From NCBI RefSeq assembly GCF_014356525.2, contig NC_052506.1, positions 30,758,192-30,822,191 on the forward strand: a stretch of DNA of 64,000 nt, written 5' to 3'. The notes beneath the pieces are model-generated. The model was not told where the DNA came from and did not search any database. It worked only from the letters and a program-made list of their open reading frames with translations. Positions 1 through 11,967 of this stretch are shown here, in pieces. A program made the position numbers and the translations under genes. The first letter of the stretch is position 1. Each line of letters starts with the position of its first letter. The stretch comes from Nilaparvata lugens. Lineage: Eukaryota > Arthropoda > Insecta > Hemiptera > Delphacidae.

Positions 1-1790
1 CATCATTGCCTGGTATTCTAAAAACGGGTATTACGTAGTATATAACCTATGAAATCGAGATGTAGATCAATTTATATTCAACACCAGTAAGTAGAGATGA
101 GAATAAATTGTTTCTCCTTCCAAACTTCATTAATTTTATCCTTACAAACTCTCTCTCCCAATAATTATCGTTATTTGTCCAACAACGAGTAAGCCGACTA
201 AAAAAACTATTCAGCTTAGTATTGCTTAATGGCCAGAAGCAGAAATCGTGTTCGTAAAAAAATCATTCATAGTTCAATTCATGTTTATTTTTCTCAATAT
301 TTGAATCAGGAACACGAAATTTAGTTTCACACAGTGCGTAGATATTTTTTATCCGTTTATTCCATGAATAAGAAGTTTTCGTGTTCCCTGTTTTAGCCTA
401 ATGTTGGCGGTTGGAATCATTGGAAATGATCCTTTGAGGCATTCATTTTGTTAGCATACTACTACAATTATTGACATTGAACGAATGTGACCAGAATTGT
501 ATCATGGAGGATGAAGACATTGAACGAATGTGACCAGAATTGTATCATGGAGGATGAAAATAAAAACGAAAGTTATGTATCCATTGAAAGTAGGACACCC
601 GTTATTTCAACTGCAAAAGTTGTCTTAGTATTAGTTCTTCAGTTATGAAGGGTGGTTGATGATAATGCAGCTCTTCGAGTAGATGTCTGTTCTGGGTAGG
701 TTGCGTTTTAAATCAATTTCTAATATGAACTTGATGAAATGTCCATGTAAGGGTACAATGAAAAGTCAGGTCGATGTTTAGTTTTCAGTTTTGGTCGCAC
801 TCGCCATCGACCTCCATGTGACACAAGCACATTGTAAAATTTTACACTTGGGAGTGAACAGAACGGTCAAGTCTCGGTCGATATTCAGAACGATGACTTC
901 CAAAAATGTTTTTACCATAATGGTAAAATAGCAATATATAAATAGCAATAATTGCTTTCTGATTAGTGGCATATCAATCAAAACCTAAAGTTTAACGGGA
1001 TTTTATGAATGACTGGGTTCCAGTAAATGACTGGCAATCTGATGTAAGTTTATTATTTATATACAAATAAGTTGAAAATAATTTATTTTTCAGGTCTTGG
1101 AAGGAATTTTGTAGAATTCTACAATGTTTCCTTTGAAGATGTGTTGTATAAGTTCAGTTGAGCATTGTTGAAGAGCAAGGTGGCAAACTTGGCCCAAACA
1201 TCTTCCGTGTTGCCTAATTAATAAACCATGATTCACTCAAGTTTATTATTGGCAATAATAAAACATCACTTACAAATACACAATTTTGAGAATAAGCTGT
1301 CCATTAGTTTATTCACTGTGTACCTGTGAAGATACCAACCAAAGAGTGACTGATTACATCTCCACATGTAAACAAGTCACTGATTATAATAATCATTCAA
1401 ATAGACCTTTCGCCAACTTGGAACAACCAAGTTGAGAGGAACCGGTTGTCGGCGATAGCAGACACAACTTTGAGTTGTAAGTCTTTCTCCACGCACCTGT
1501 GACCTTAACCCTCATGAAGAAAGCACAAATTTGAGGTGAGCAGGTTTCAAAATGTATCACAGGGAGCGATCGAGGTCAATCAATCTTCGTATTACGTGTT
1601 ATCCTTAGAGGAGAAAGATGAAGAAGGAGCAGAAAGAAAGTGTTTAACGAGCAGAGACAGTTGCCCAGTTCCAGGGAATCATTTCAAACTTTCTCAGACT
1701 GTATAAAAAATCATCAAGTCCATAAAAAATATCAAAATATATGTTGAAAAAAAATTGTTGGGCTGCTAATTTTCGTTCTTGAAGCTTATT
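1..1790. other. Non-coding stretch, probable fibrillarin intron
   Basis: I find no exon I can name here on either strand. A 43-bp unit is duplicated in tandem at about 473-558. The stretch at 1400-1540 has short self-complementary segments around AACTTGG/CCAAGTT. Because fibrillarin exon 3 ends at 5441 and its methyltransferase exons are not found to the left, this stretch is most likely still inside fibrillarin intron 3. That is inference. Confidence 0.5.
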
Positions 1791-1894
1791 TATTGGAATG
1801 AGAATCAACATGAAAGAACTACATCCAAGATATCAAATCATATTGGATGAAATAATAGAATTGTTTATATGGATTGAATTGTCATCAATTCGAT

Positions 1895-1994
1895 NNNNNN
1901 NNNNNNNNNNNNNNNNNNNNNNNNNNNNNNNNNNNNNNNNNNNNNNNNNNNNNNNNNNNNNNNNNNNNNNNNNNNNNNNNNNNNNNNNNNNNNN
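1895..1994. other. Assembly gap of 100 N
   Basis: Exactly 100 N, the usual placeholder for a gap of unknown size. It cuts the protease region of the BEL/Pao element, so the pol part of that element may simply be missing from the assembly. Confidence 0.99.
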
Positions 1995-2092
1995 TGGAAA
2001 GGAGAAATCGATAGTTGCAATTTACGACAAAGTTTACGAGTAATGAAATGACTTTGACTAGCTGAATCAACTAAAACTCTTATTTTGTGCAA
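1995..2092 (-). pseudogene. Start of retropepsin domain of the BEL/Pao element
   Basis: The peptide IRVLVDSASQSHFIT matches the active-site flap start of BEL/Pao retropepsins, in which D-S-A/G-S holds the catalytic aspartate. It is out of frame with the gag above and is cut off by the 100-N gap. The short sequence on the far side of the gap shows no recognisable continuation. Confidence 0.7.
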
Positions 2093-2995
2093 TCTACCTC
2101 TCTTATCAGGTACCTCGACTTGAGCAGTTGATAGTAGAACACTATACGGTGCCGACTTCGAATCGATAGAACAACAGGTAATAGTATTATTTCTACCTTT
2201 TTCGCATCCGAATTTGATGACGAATTTGAAGCATTTCCGAAATGTAAAAGCGAATTATGCTTCTGACTACATTCCTCGCAGTTGGAAGAAGTACAATCTT
2301 TACTACGATGGGCTGGCGAGAAACATTTCAAACAGCAACCCTTCTCCTTAACAAAACGAAAACGGTCCCAAGGTGATAACTGACGAAAAAGACGACAATT
2401 GATCAATTTATGATTTGTCATCGAACATTTCAGACATTCTGATATTTTTACCGGTGATTTGGTCACTTGCGAATTCGATTGAACAACCAACACTTTGGAT
2501 TTTGGTATTGGTTTCACTACTGGCTTGCATTGTTTAGACGATTCGTCATGCGGTAACGATTTAATCTGCCTTTCGATGAATGAAACAAAATCAGTATATG
2601 TGGGATCATCCTTAGTATAAACTGAAGCTTCAAATGCCTTTCGAGAAACAGGATCTAAAATTTTCAACGCTTGGAACAGAAATATTGCATCAGATACATC
2701 TTCACCTCGTAGGCGTTTTAAAGCAGTAATTGAACCACAGAACTGATCGACTATAGAAACTAAACCTGCACGAGACTCAGATTTTAGACAATTGAATTCG
2801 AAAATTTGTTTCAAGTACACATTTGAGAGTGAGCGGGGGTCATTGAACCGCTTAATTAATGCATCCCAAATAATTTCATAATTATTAGCAATAGGTGGTA
2901 GATGACGTGAAATATTAGCCGCTTCTCCAGATAGTTTGGACACCAGATATTGGACCTTTTGTTGATTTGGAATCGATTTGTTGTCATTTAAACAT
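2080..2995 (-). pseudogene. BEL/Pao gag core and zinc knuckles
   Basis: The frame carries the gag core (KVQYLVSKLSGEA, then IIWDALIKRFNDPR, both typical of DUF1759 proteins). Three Cys/His clusters near its end follow the pattern C-x2-C-x4-H-x4-C or close variants (CLKCFSPAHRSKDC is a full match). The nucleic-acid-binding knuckles sit just before the protease, as in other BEL/Pao polyproteins. The reading frame breaks again near 2100, before the protease. Confidence 0.8.
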
Positions 2996-3418
2996 TTCGT
3001 AGAATACCGCCCATTTTGATTGATCTCCGTCGAACACAGGAATTTCAATTTTCGGTAAAATATTAGACGAATCCTTATTGGAAGATACAGGTTGAGCCGG
3101 GGTAGAAACACTAGGTACAACCTGACTGCGTTTTTTCAATTCACTAGCAATTGCTTCCATATGTTCGAACATTTCCATATGTGAACTACTAAATTTGGGT
3201 ACAAATTCCGGGTCTTTTTCCATTTCAAGCTCCTGTATTTCCATTTCAACAGCTTCATAATCCTGAACAGTTTTAAGAGTGGAACTATAGAGAATTAGAA
3301 ATTGTTTAGCACTAGCTTCTTCTTTTAAAGCCTTTTTCGACAATTCGAAAGTACGTTGAATACGATAGAAATATTGCTCAAGTTTAGCTCGTTTGAGCTT
3401 TAACTTCTTTTCACTCAT
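2984..3418 (-). pseudogene. BEL/Pao gag, N-terminal part
   Basis: A 144-residue open frame starts MSEKKLKLKRAKLEQYFYRI and is charged and helix-rich, as expected for the coiled N-terminal part of Pao gag. It ends in the conserved segment LPKIEIPVFDGD followed by a W and FYEMF, which in intact relatives leads on to the DUF1759 core. Here a stop follows at once and the core continues in another frame just downstream, so an indel separates the halves. Confidence 0.8.
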
Positions 3419-4479
3419 GATTGGATATTGGAAAGGTCTTAATGATTTTCATTTACTAATTTTCGAATAAAATTACGAATGCAACAATGAACGATTTTCA
3501 TTGATGATTCAAGCAAGCAAAATGATAATGTTAGTACAAATTGAACAGAGAAAGCTCAATAGACGAAGCAAGCTAAGCGATAACGTTATCAGCATTGCAA
3601 AGTAACGGTTCCGATCGGACAATAGAGATAAGAGTGAACCAACTTGATCGGCTCAATTCATAATGTACAAACAGGTTTGAACCCTAGCATGCACAAACGA
3701 TTTACAATAAAATTGGATAAGTGCTTGCCAAATATTTGAATAAAAAATAGCCAATAAAATCTGGCCTGGTGGACCAGTGTTAACTCTAAGGTTCAACTTT
3801 AAGAAATTAATATTGATTTTAAATTGGTAATCAATAATTTTGATGTAAAGTGGACTGTATTGAATAGAAAAGAAACAAGTGATATCTCTACAGAAACAAG
3901 TACATGCAATGAATACATAAAAGAACAACTCACCGAAAATCTGCAGAGTACCTAATGTAATATTTATATTATTGAGCTTACAACTCCCAGGTAAGGTATT
4001 CAGGTGTCCCCGAGGTAGGAGATGAATCAAGGATGGTGAAAAGGCAAGCTTAATTGTCATCTACTGTTGGTAAATTCGGCTTCCATCATATAACGTTGCA
4101 CATATATTTCTGACGAGATATTTACAATGTCTTTAAAGACTATAGATCGGTGAACTTTCCAATCGAAAAATAATAGTTTAAAACTTTCAACTAAAGGGAG
4201 TTTGGCAAACACTCTTCCAAACGTAGGTTTATGGTGTACGATTTAACATTAACGAAAAAATAATAATTTGAAGAACGATTTTCTTCTGGGAATGATCGAC
4301 GAAAATTACCAATTCCCGACTCGAGGCAAGCTATTTCAAAGCGAGACTGAACTGAAAGAAAAAACCTACCGGCAAGTGAGCGCGACGCACTCAAGTGAAA
4401 GAAATACGAACTGAACGAGGAGCGCGCGTCCAATTCAAAAACGAAAAATGAAAACTAGAGCTGGCTCCAACAGAAATAA

Positions 4480-5105
4480 CTTAACAGAATTGAGAAAGGG
4501 TGTCATTTTGTTACAAAACACTTCAAGTTTATGGTGTGAGAGTTATTTTGGTTCGATGTGACATCCATTGGATACAACATACATCCCAACGATAATCGAT
4601 TTTCTTGCCACACTCGTACCGCGTGCGAACTGATTGTTATCCGATTTCGGAGATGATTAAGATTGTCTGGTAGAGGCGGAACTTAAACCTTAATGAAACC
4701 CCACAGGAAGAAATCCATCTGTGATAAATCCGGTGAGCCATGCGATTGGCCCTGCACAGCCAATCCAGCGAAGTTGAAAGCAATTCAATCCCGAAAATCC
4801 CGAACTTCTCCGTGGAAATATGCTGTTGCACCGATGGAGTTCTTCCTGTGGGGTTCATTAAGGGTAAAGTTTATGTTACGTCTCTACCAGACAATCTAAA
4901 TGACCTCCGAAATCGGATAGCAATCAGATCGCTGCGGTTGCACAAGTTACGCCTGATATGCTGGTACTAGTTTGGCAAAAAATCGATTATCGGTCTAATC
5001 AGTGGGATGTATGTAGCATCCAACGGCTGTCACATTGAACCAAAATAACACACCTTAAACTTGAAGTATTTTGTAACAAAATGACACCAATTCTGTAATT
5101 TTTGT
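4480..5105. mobile_element. Foldback of two Tc1/mariner-like transposase 3' ends, tail ends outward
   Basis: Two diverged copies of the same segment lie in inverted orientation: about 4487-4740 (minus) and about 4815-5100 (plus). Both end in a version of GGTGTCATTTTGTTACAAAA. The plus arm keeps pieces of a transposase C-terminus (KVYVTSLPDNL, LRNRI, then a W-x-K-I-D-Y segment and NGCHIE near the end), the pattern seen at the end of insect Tc1/mariner-like transposases. Stops and indels break both copies, so neither can encode a protein. The middle (4735-4815) is not shared by both arms. Confidence 0.65.
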
Positions 5106-5440
5106 AAAATTCTCAATTCTGTAATTTCAATAAATATTCAAGAGCTTTCGAAGTGGTAAAGTCCTATTATTATCACCCTGTATTTAAACACAGGTACGAT
5201 GAACAAGGATCATTAATGACAATACAGTAATATCAGGTATGACATATGACAAAGACACTAACTCCCAAATTGTAGGATCTATCGTCTGAAAACATTCTTA
5301 GTGCTGTACTCCATCATAGGCAATTCACATTTAATACGATATGGATCGTATCGGAACAAACGTTTTAAATTTATCACAAGAATATAGACAAAATGCAATG
5401 CAGTTTAGATATGAAGAATAGTAATAAGATTGATAATCAC

Positions 5441-5586
5441 CTCGACACTTATCCTTTTTTCACCATAGACAGCTTCTCCGGGCACCATGTTCAATGTAAC
5501 CAGAGCATCCTCTTTACCTCTGGCGATGAACACGCCAGGATGACGATGAGGCTCAATTACAACGTTGCTACCTCCCTTCATTCCAC
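5441..5586 (-). CDS. Fib: Fibrillarin exon 3, start of methyltransferase domain
   Basis: It encodes 48 residues plus a split codon: [20 protein letters not shown] and then [20 protein letters not shown], closely matching the conserved region after the GAR domain. The acceptor is TTTGTAG and the donor GTGATT. It ends in phase 0, and the following exon should begin with the segment leading to the conserved WNPFRSK motif, which I cannot find in the window. Confidence 0.92.
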
Positions 5587-7946
5587 CTACAAAGTAAGTT
5601 ATGAGTTATTTATTGGCCTTTTCAAATTCATAACTTTCTAATATAATATATTTGAACCTGATCAAATTCACATCACCAGCCGATTGCAATTCCGATTCTG
5701 CACAAAAGTCATTAATTAGATAATTCTCAAGATACATCGAGAGCGGTCTGATGAGGACATAGATCACTTCTATACGTACACAAGCGCAAAATTCATGTTA
5801 TTGTTGGCGCTTCTTTCGATTATAAGCCTAACAGTAGTAAGTAATGTAAACACTGGTAGCAGGTCTCTCAGTGAGGATGATGACGTATGCATCGCTCATT
5901 CACATAATATACAGTATGGACTTTCAACAAAATCTTGCAAAAAACACCATTTTTAAATACCTGACATCTACACCAATGAATACTTTGAAAGTATTATGAT
6001 AGACAGTATAAATTTTTAATAATAATTTCTAAATCTAGTAAAATTTAGTAATAACATCTATTAGGAATTGAGAATTTGTCTTTTCAAGTGTAAATTTTCA
6101 TTTTGAAAAGTAATAGTAGCTACCAAGATTTTTATTTGAACAGTAGTATGACTTTGGAAAGGGGCCGTTTTGGATATAGCCTAAGCATGTTGTGCCTTCT
6201 CAGATAAGTGTAATAATGATTAGGTACATGACTGAATAAATATTTTCAATCGTCTCTACAGTACTTCCTTCTCTATTTGTCGCTCAAGTTTGATTCCTCA
6301 AGCTGAACTATCAAGCACTGTGAACAAGTTAAAATTTGTAGAAAAACGCATTCAGGTGTACCTCTTCCACCGCCTCCTCCACGTCCACCCCTTCCGCCAC
6401 CTCCTCTGCCACCACCGCGACCACCAAAGCCTCCTCTGCCACCCCCGCTGGGTCGGCCGCCCCCGCCACTGAACCGACCTCCGCCGCCTCCACGACCCCC
6501 GAAGCCTCCTCTGTCGCCTCCACCGCGGCCTCCACCTCCCCGGCCTCCTCCAAATCCTCTACCACCGCCTCCTCTAGGGGAAAATCCTGTAAACAGACAG
6601 TACAATAATAAATATAACGATTGTACAATAATAAATATCAAATAAATGAAATAAACTCACCAAAAGAATTGTGAACTATGTATCATCACTTGAAGAGAAT
6701 GGATGAAGAACAAAGACACAACTTAATTGGGATAGAATTGGAATGGAAAAAGAGGGTGCGGTCAGTATACGATCATTGTTTTTCCTAAACGATAATACTG
6801 GGAACAGAGATAGTTTGAAATAGAAAAAGATTTCAAATGAAAATAAAAATATTGGAAGTGGAACCAAAGACAAAAGTGCCAGGAGTGGGAACTAAATGAA
6901 GCGAATTTCAAGTGGACAAAGATGGTTTCACAGAGTAAATCTTCAGAAAACATCAAAGTTCAAACCTGCACAGAACATTTTTATGAGTTTATATTGCTCA
7001 TATTTGAGCTACAATTTTTTCATTCAATTAATATAATAATCCATTTGGGAAAATAAGGATTGGTCTATAATACCATGCTTAATTTTTCACTAATACACTC
7101 ATTTTAAATTTTTGCATTAACTTTACGAAAATACAAATTAATATTCAGTAATGGGTTTGAGCTTACAAAACTTATCACGCTGCCTTCGCACAATAATCTG
7201 TTGTGACATACACTTGCCAAAAACTTTTCATTTCAAGAGATTGTAGTTTTATTGAAATTATCAAAAGAGGTCTTCCAGACTCAACATTACCAGATATGTT
7301 ACAAGTTTGACTCATCACCAGTTGATGGTTAAATTTGCAATGATTCATCTTATTGACTAGCTAGCTATTTATCAACATAATGTATAGGCCTATTATTAAT
7401 TTTGCTTAATAGAACTCTTATAGAACATACATTCACATATTATTCAACTTTAACTGTAATACTGGATTAGAAGTTTAGAACTATGAGTAAGTAGGTACGT
7501 CTAAAATAAAAATATTTAAAAAACTTCACAAAAATAACCAAAAAATTGCATTCAGAATATCTATAAAAGCTTACAATTGTGTAAAACATATTTTCTGAGA
7601 AAACCATAACTTAAAATTCCTTGTATGGATAAAATCTTCAATAACACTTGGACTCTTATAGGCCTACCATCCGCCGGCGACCGTCAACATTTGATATGCA
7701 CCGTGGCCAAGGGTTAACAAAAGGCTCAACTTTCTGACAGATAATTTGCTTAGTTTAAGATGAGATAAGAATCAGTAATGGCAAAATTTTAGCTGATTTT
7801 AAATGTATGATTAATGACTCAACTTAAATTGATTCAAAGCAAACAAACATTTTTAGGTTACATTGATCACGTTGAAGGAATATTCTAATACATTATTGCA
7901 AATTTATCAATGTAGGTAGGAATGAAATATTACCTGGTCTGCCCAT
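5441..7946 (-). CDS. Fib: Fibrillarin, rRNA 2'-O-methyltransferase (5' three exons only)
   Basis: Fibrillarin is the methyltransferase of C/D box snoRNPs in the nucleolus and methylates ribose 2'-OH groups in pre-rRNA. Three exons join in phase: MGRP, then a glycine/arginine-rich (GAR) domain opening GFSPRGGGG, then [20 protein letters not shown], which is the family's conserved entry into the methyltransferase fold. Exons are 7934-7946, 6362-6586 and 5441-5586, giving about 128 residues of an expected 310-340. All four splice sites are GT/AG. The SAM-binding exons are not found in the window and should lie to the left, beyond a third intron longer than 5.4 kb. The start is fixed by MGRP preceding GFSPRGG, as in other insects. 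Confidence 0.92.
6362..6586 (-). CDS. Fib: Fibrillarin exon 2, GAR domain
   Basis: It encodes about 75 residues, nearly all Gly, Arg, Phe and Ser, in repeats such as [11 protein letters not shown]. The GAR domain is a target for arginine methylation and directs nucleolar localisation and RNA binding in known fibrillarins. The acceptor is TTTACAG at the 5' side and the donor GTACAC at the 3' side. The codon-rich G/C content makes this the sharpest composition spike of the first 10 kb. Confidence 0.92.
7934..7946 (-). CDS. Fib: Fibrillarin exon 1, coding part (13 nt)
   Basis: The coding part of the first exon is only ATG plus three codons and one base (MGRP + G), followed by the donor GTAATA. 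The small size matches the phase needed by exon 2, which resumes with GA to complete a glycine codon. The 5' UTR and promoter should lie just above 7946; I see no clear TATA or initiator there. Confidence 0.85.
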
Positions 7947-8099
7947 GATGACTCAAATACCTCCCTAAATCTTAAATTCTATAACAGTAAATTATTGAAC
8001 ATAAAACAATAACAAGAGGAGCTTAAACACAAAACTAGCGTGGTTTGTGGTTTGGCTAGTTTCGTCGTTTCTTGGTTATGATTTCTGTTTCTGTTGTCT

Positions 8100-9060
8100 A
8101 CTTGTCTTTCCGATTTCCGATCTATAAATACACATGAGGCTTTCAGCTTCCGGTTGTAATTTTAAAAAAATAAACTTTACGGATTTGCATTTAGTGATTG
8201 AAAAAATATTGAAAAATGGAATTATCATTTTTCAAACTTAAACTTGGATATATCATATGACAAATTCTATAATATGAAATTAACATGAAACTTTAAGACC
8301 TATTCTTAGTGTATCCTGTCTGGATGAAATACAATGGCAGATGTGATGTTTCAAATGTGAGTCTACGTCGCAAGAGTTGACCAAACATGAATGTTCTCTG
8401 AATAACACATGAATATGTGAAATTGTGTAATAATAATATTTTAATAATTGATCATTATTGTCAATAATGATCGAATGGATTCATTCTTCAATGATATATT
8501 AATCAATTTCCATATTAGAATAAAAACTATTTTCATGATGATCATAATTATTACTATTGGGGAACAGGGGAACAGGAGAAACGCCGACAGCGCGCTTGTG
8601 GTGAAGATGTGTAATCGTCATAGGAAACAAAGGCTGATCGGCTATTATTTGAATGTAAAAATACCTCACTTGCAATGCACTTATTTTAAAAATTATTCGA
8701 CTGGGAAGGAAATGGAAAATACCTTGAAATTCAAAGAGGATTGAGTGATACTAGTTGCAATAAAGAATATTTTAATACTGCATTTAATAAATCATGATAT
8801 TCATTGATTTCCTGGATGAAGTGCGGACTTCTTTAGGCTTTAGTGTTGAAAGGATTGAGTGAATAATTCTGTTATTTTTATTACTTAGATACTTGTTGAT
8901 TGACATAGCAATATTGCCAAAATTTCTTATGGAGGGTTATAAATGAGATTACATAATTTTCTATTTTAGAATGATGTTCTATCATTATTACCATACATTG
9001 TTTCAGACATCCTAACCTAGAACAGGTTATCCTGTTTTAATGTTTTTCGTTAGACCGTAT
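8100..9060. other. Intergenic, no gene recognised
   Basis: AT-rich sequence upstream of fibrillarin. A 98-codon plus-strand open frame at 8448-8744 resembles nothing I know and has no coding-like features, so I do not call it. Confidence 0.5.
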
Positions 9061-9118
9061 TTATTGAATCACATATTTGATTTTATATTTCTATATAGGC
9101 TACTGTAAGCACGGTACA

Positions 9119-9123
9119 TTATA

Positions 9124-9157
<34 letters not shown>

Positions 9158-9235
9158 CATATAGACAGCAATAAATTTCATATATTGATCAAATGTCTGG
9201 TTGAGGTAGAGTATATATATATATATATATATATA
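9119..9235. repeat. Two (TA)n microsatellites
   Basis: TA dinucleotide runs at about 9119-9159 and 9212-9234 are separated by about 50 bp of unique sequence. The phrase TATAGGCTACTGTA occurs beside both, suggesting a small local duplication. Confidence 0.9.
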
Positions 9236-9539
9236 GGCTACTGTACTCACTCACAAGCGTAAAGGTTATTACAGGAGTGCTGCGGTGGAGACCTTTGGCA
9301 TAGAGGGTGCAAAATCGTCATGTATCATAGTTTTTTGGGCACAGCCATGGTGATCCGGTAAAGTTTGACAGACAACGTGTTCTGTACAAAGCTCAGGCTA
9401 GAGCTACTAGTGGACTGTAATTTACTATTCAAATAATCAAATACAAACAAGGAGCAAAATTTAATCTTCAATTTGAGCCAGGTTATTGGTACAGTTAAAC
9501 TCTGCATTAATGAACAATAAAAAGAGCAAAAACTCACCA

Positions 9540-10120
9540 GATTTAATCCAATTTTGTCTACTTGCCCTTCGAAGCCTTTATTAGGTGTTTTGGTCAGATT
9601 CGAGGTGGGAAGAAATCTGGGAAAAAGATAGGTTTTCGCTTCCAGGCTGTTTTTCCGTGTTCAACTTGCAGGTTCTGTATTGTATTTGAACAAAGCTCAA
9701 ACTGGATTCTTTATAAATTCAAATCTGATTCAAATTAATTCAATTTAACACTATTTACGCTGTTATATTCAATTCACACACACTATACTCAAACAATTAT
9801 CTACAAGAAATTTCCAATTGAAATTACATTACAAAATACAAATTCGGTCTTGCTACAAGACAACAGGGACAAGACAAACCAAAAATGGACAAAACAAGAA
9901 CGACTGAACGACTGACGAAACAAAAACTGAAAGTTAGGATGACAAGGCAAACAGCTGGACGATCGACACTAGCACAAACAAGCCTGCTACGGGCAGAACT
10001 GTAGTCTGGGATTTTGGCGCTACGATTCGAATGCTTTGGCCGGACCACAAAGGATGTCAGAGAGATGGGCATTTGACCCCCAGGGACATGTCAGGATAGC
10101 CCAAAAAAGTAGGCAGCTGA
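9540..10120. other. Unclassified, GC-richer segment
   Basis: No recognisable protein is encoded. The segment 9840-10100 is richer in G/C than its neighbours and rich in ACGACTGA-like words. It could be part of an LTR or another repeat, but I found no second copy in the window. Confidence 0.3.
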
Positions 10121-10127
10121 CAAAAAA

Positions 10128-10889
10128 AAGTGTGCGCGTGTTCCCGCGCATCTCAAGTCTACTATTCAAAGATTTGAGCCAGCTGGTGACAGGGCAATAA
10201 CGCTGAAGACACACGAGGTGTGCTATCTCTTCATAGTGAATCATTTAATAGAATCAACAGTTGCCAACAGTTTGCAATTGGATAATCACATTTTCTCGAA
10301 TTTCGAGCTTATTTTTAATTTTAGGTGAAAACGTTACTGAACATTAGTTGTAAAGATTCTCATGCTGAATCTTTTCCACTCGATTTTTTTTGTTTAAATT
10401 GTATCTGAAGCCTGATAATTGAGAATCTAAAATCAAACTTTGCAAAGATGGGGCAGAGCTCCTGAAATTTTTACAGATATGGGACTTGTGGCAGTTGATG
10501 GAGCTTATCGATGACTACTCTAGGTATAACTTTAATTAAAATCATTGGAGCCGTTTTCGAGAAAATCGCGAAAAACCCTGTTTTTGACAACATTTTCGCC
10601 ATTTTAGCCGCCATCTTGAATCGCATTTGATCGAAATTGTTTGTGTCGGATCCTTATATTGTAAGGACCTTATGTTCCAAATTTCAAGTCAATCCGTTGA
10701 TTGGGAGATGTGATATCGTGTACACAGACGCACATACACTCATACACACACACACATACAGACCAATACCCAAAAACCACTTTTTTGGACTCAGGGGACC
10801 TGAAATTTAGAAATTGGGGTACCTTAATTTTTTTCGGAAAACAATACTTTCCTTACCTGCTATGGTAATAGGGTAAGGAAAGTAATAAT
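10128..10889 (+). mobile_element. Dispersed repeat family ending in GGAAAGT, copy A
   Basis: It shares long segments with 11968-12620 and 21317-22729: GGAGCCGTTTTCGAGAAAAT, the phrase CCGCCATCTTGAAT, a TTGTAAGGACC segment, an ACACACAC microsatellite, GGACTCAGGGGACCT and a 3' end of TAGGGTAAGGAAAGTA. No protein is encoded. Copy A lacks the ACTTTCCTTGC 5' end seen in the other two copies and so is 5'-truncated or diverged. Confidence 0.75.
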
Positions 10890-11084
10890 AAAAGAAAAAA
10901 ATCAATTTTGATGAATTTTAGTTTTTGATCAACAATAAATTCCGATTGCTACCATTTAAATGTATAATATTCAAAATCCCTCTGGTCGTAATTTTGTGCT
11001 CTACAATCTGAGACCAGGTAGAGCGCTCTATCTCATATAGATTTGTTTGAAATCTTCTTATTAACAGGCGGACACAATCATTAT

Positions 11085-11245
11085 TTTTCCTCCACCTACT
11101 GTCTAAAGTACTTACTTTACTCCCTGAAACATAACACTAAAGTGTCACTTTTTCGCTCTCGGTAGTAAAAAACAGAAAAACTCCCTAGGGAGGAAAAGTG
11201 ACTCCATTTAAATAACATGGGAAGCATCTCTATTTTAGAAACGTA
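11085..11245. repeat. 145-bp dispersed repeat, copy 1
   Basis: It is nearly identical to 11815-11960: both carry CTGTCTAAAGTRCTTACTTT, an AAGTGTCACTTTTTC segment, ACTCCCTAG and AACATGGGAAGCAT. Internally AAGTGTCACTTTTTC and GGAAAAGTGACTCCA are inverted relative to each other, so the unit may fold. No coding potential is visible. Confidence 0.8.
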
Positions 11246-11814
11246 CATTTGAAATAGGTGAGAAGGTCTAAGCTCAGATGAGGAAGCATGTAGAGTAGTC
11301 ATTAAACCAACTAAATTCAATACCTCAACCATACATTTGATCAATATATGAAATTTATGTTTGTATGCTAAAATTATTACAAACTATACTAAAAAAATGT
11401 ATAATTTTTTTTATTATTCCATGTTATTCAAAATACCAGCCAACGAATATTCCTCATTAACTAATCAAATTTGAAACGGGAACTTCATAGCTGTAGCTGT
11501 GGCCATTGTTGTTACAACTTTTGCCGACAGATAGCGCTGTCGGCGGAAAACTGTTATTACAAGCCAGCTGTTTCTGATTACTTTTTAGATTATGTTGTAC
11601 AACATTGTTTGGTTACGTACGTTTTTAAAAATTATTTTATTTGCAGTTTTCATAAAAATGTAGGTGGAGGAAAAATGTTGTGTATATCATGAGTGAAAAA
11701 TGTTTTTTCTCCCTCAGGAAAATTGTTGCCCTCAGCTTCGCCTCGGGCTTCAAACTTTTCCCTCAGGGAGAAAAAACAGTACTTTTCACTCTAGATATAC
11801 AAATAACTATTCCC

Positions 11815-11960
11815 TCCACCTCCTGTCTAAAGTGCTTACTTTACTCCCTGGAACATAATACTTAAGTGTCACTTTTTCACTTTCAGGAGGAAAAAAGAGG
11901 AAAACTCCCTAGAGCGTAAAAGTGACTCCACTTGTATAACATGGGAAGCATTTCTAATTT
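11815..11960. repeat. 145-bp dispersed repeat, copy 2
   Basis: Direct repeat of 11085-11245 in the same orientation, about 720 bp away. It abuts the 5' end of repeat family copy B at 11968. Confidence 0.8.
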
Positions 11961-11967
11961 AAATATC

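Larger units (their letters stand above)
1995..3418 (-). mobile_element. BEL/Pao LTR retrotransposon fragment (gag and start of protease)
   Basis: On the minus strand a Pao-type gag (DUF1759-like) is followed by zinc knuckles and the beginning of a retropepsin. The order gag, CCHC knuckles, protease and the motif IEIPVFDGD are typical of BEL/Pao elements. The frame changes at least twice (near 2990 and 2100) and an N gap follows, so this is a dead or badly assembled copy. I could not delimit LTRs; no direct repeat flanks are evident on either side. It lies in the same orientation as fibrillarin and apparently inside its third intron. Confidence 0.85.

Noticed and set aside
3653..4440. LTR of the BEL/Pao element
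   Set aside because: Position upstream of gag would suit a 5' LTR, but no second copy or clear TG...CA ends were found in the window.
6290..6472. Plus-strand His/Pro-rich frame opposite fibrillarin exon 2
   Set aside because: It is the antisense shadow of the GAR-domain exon.
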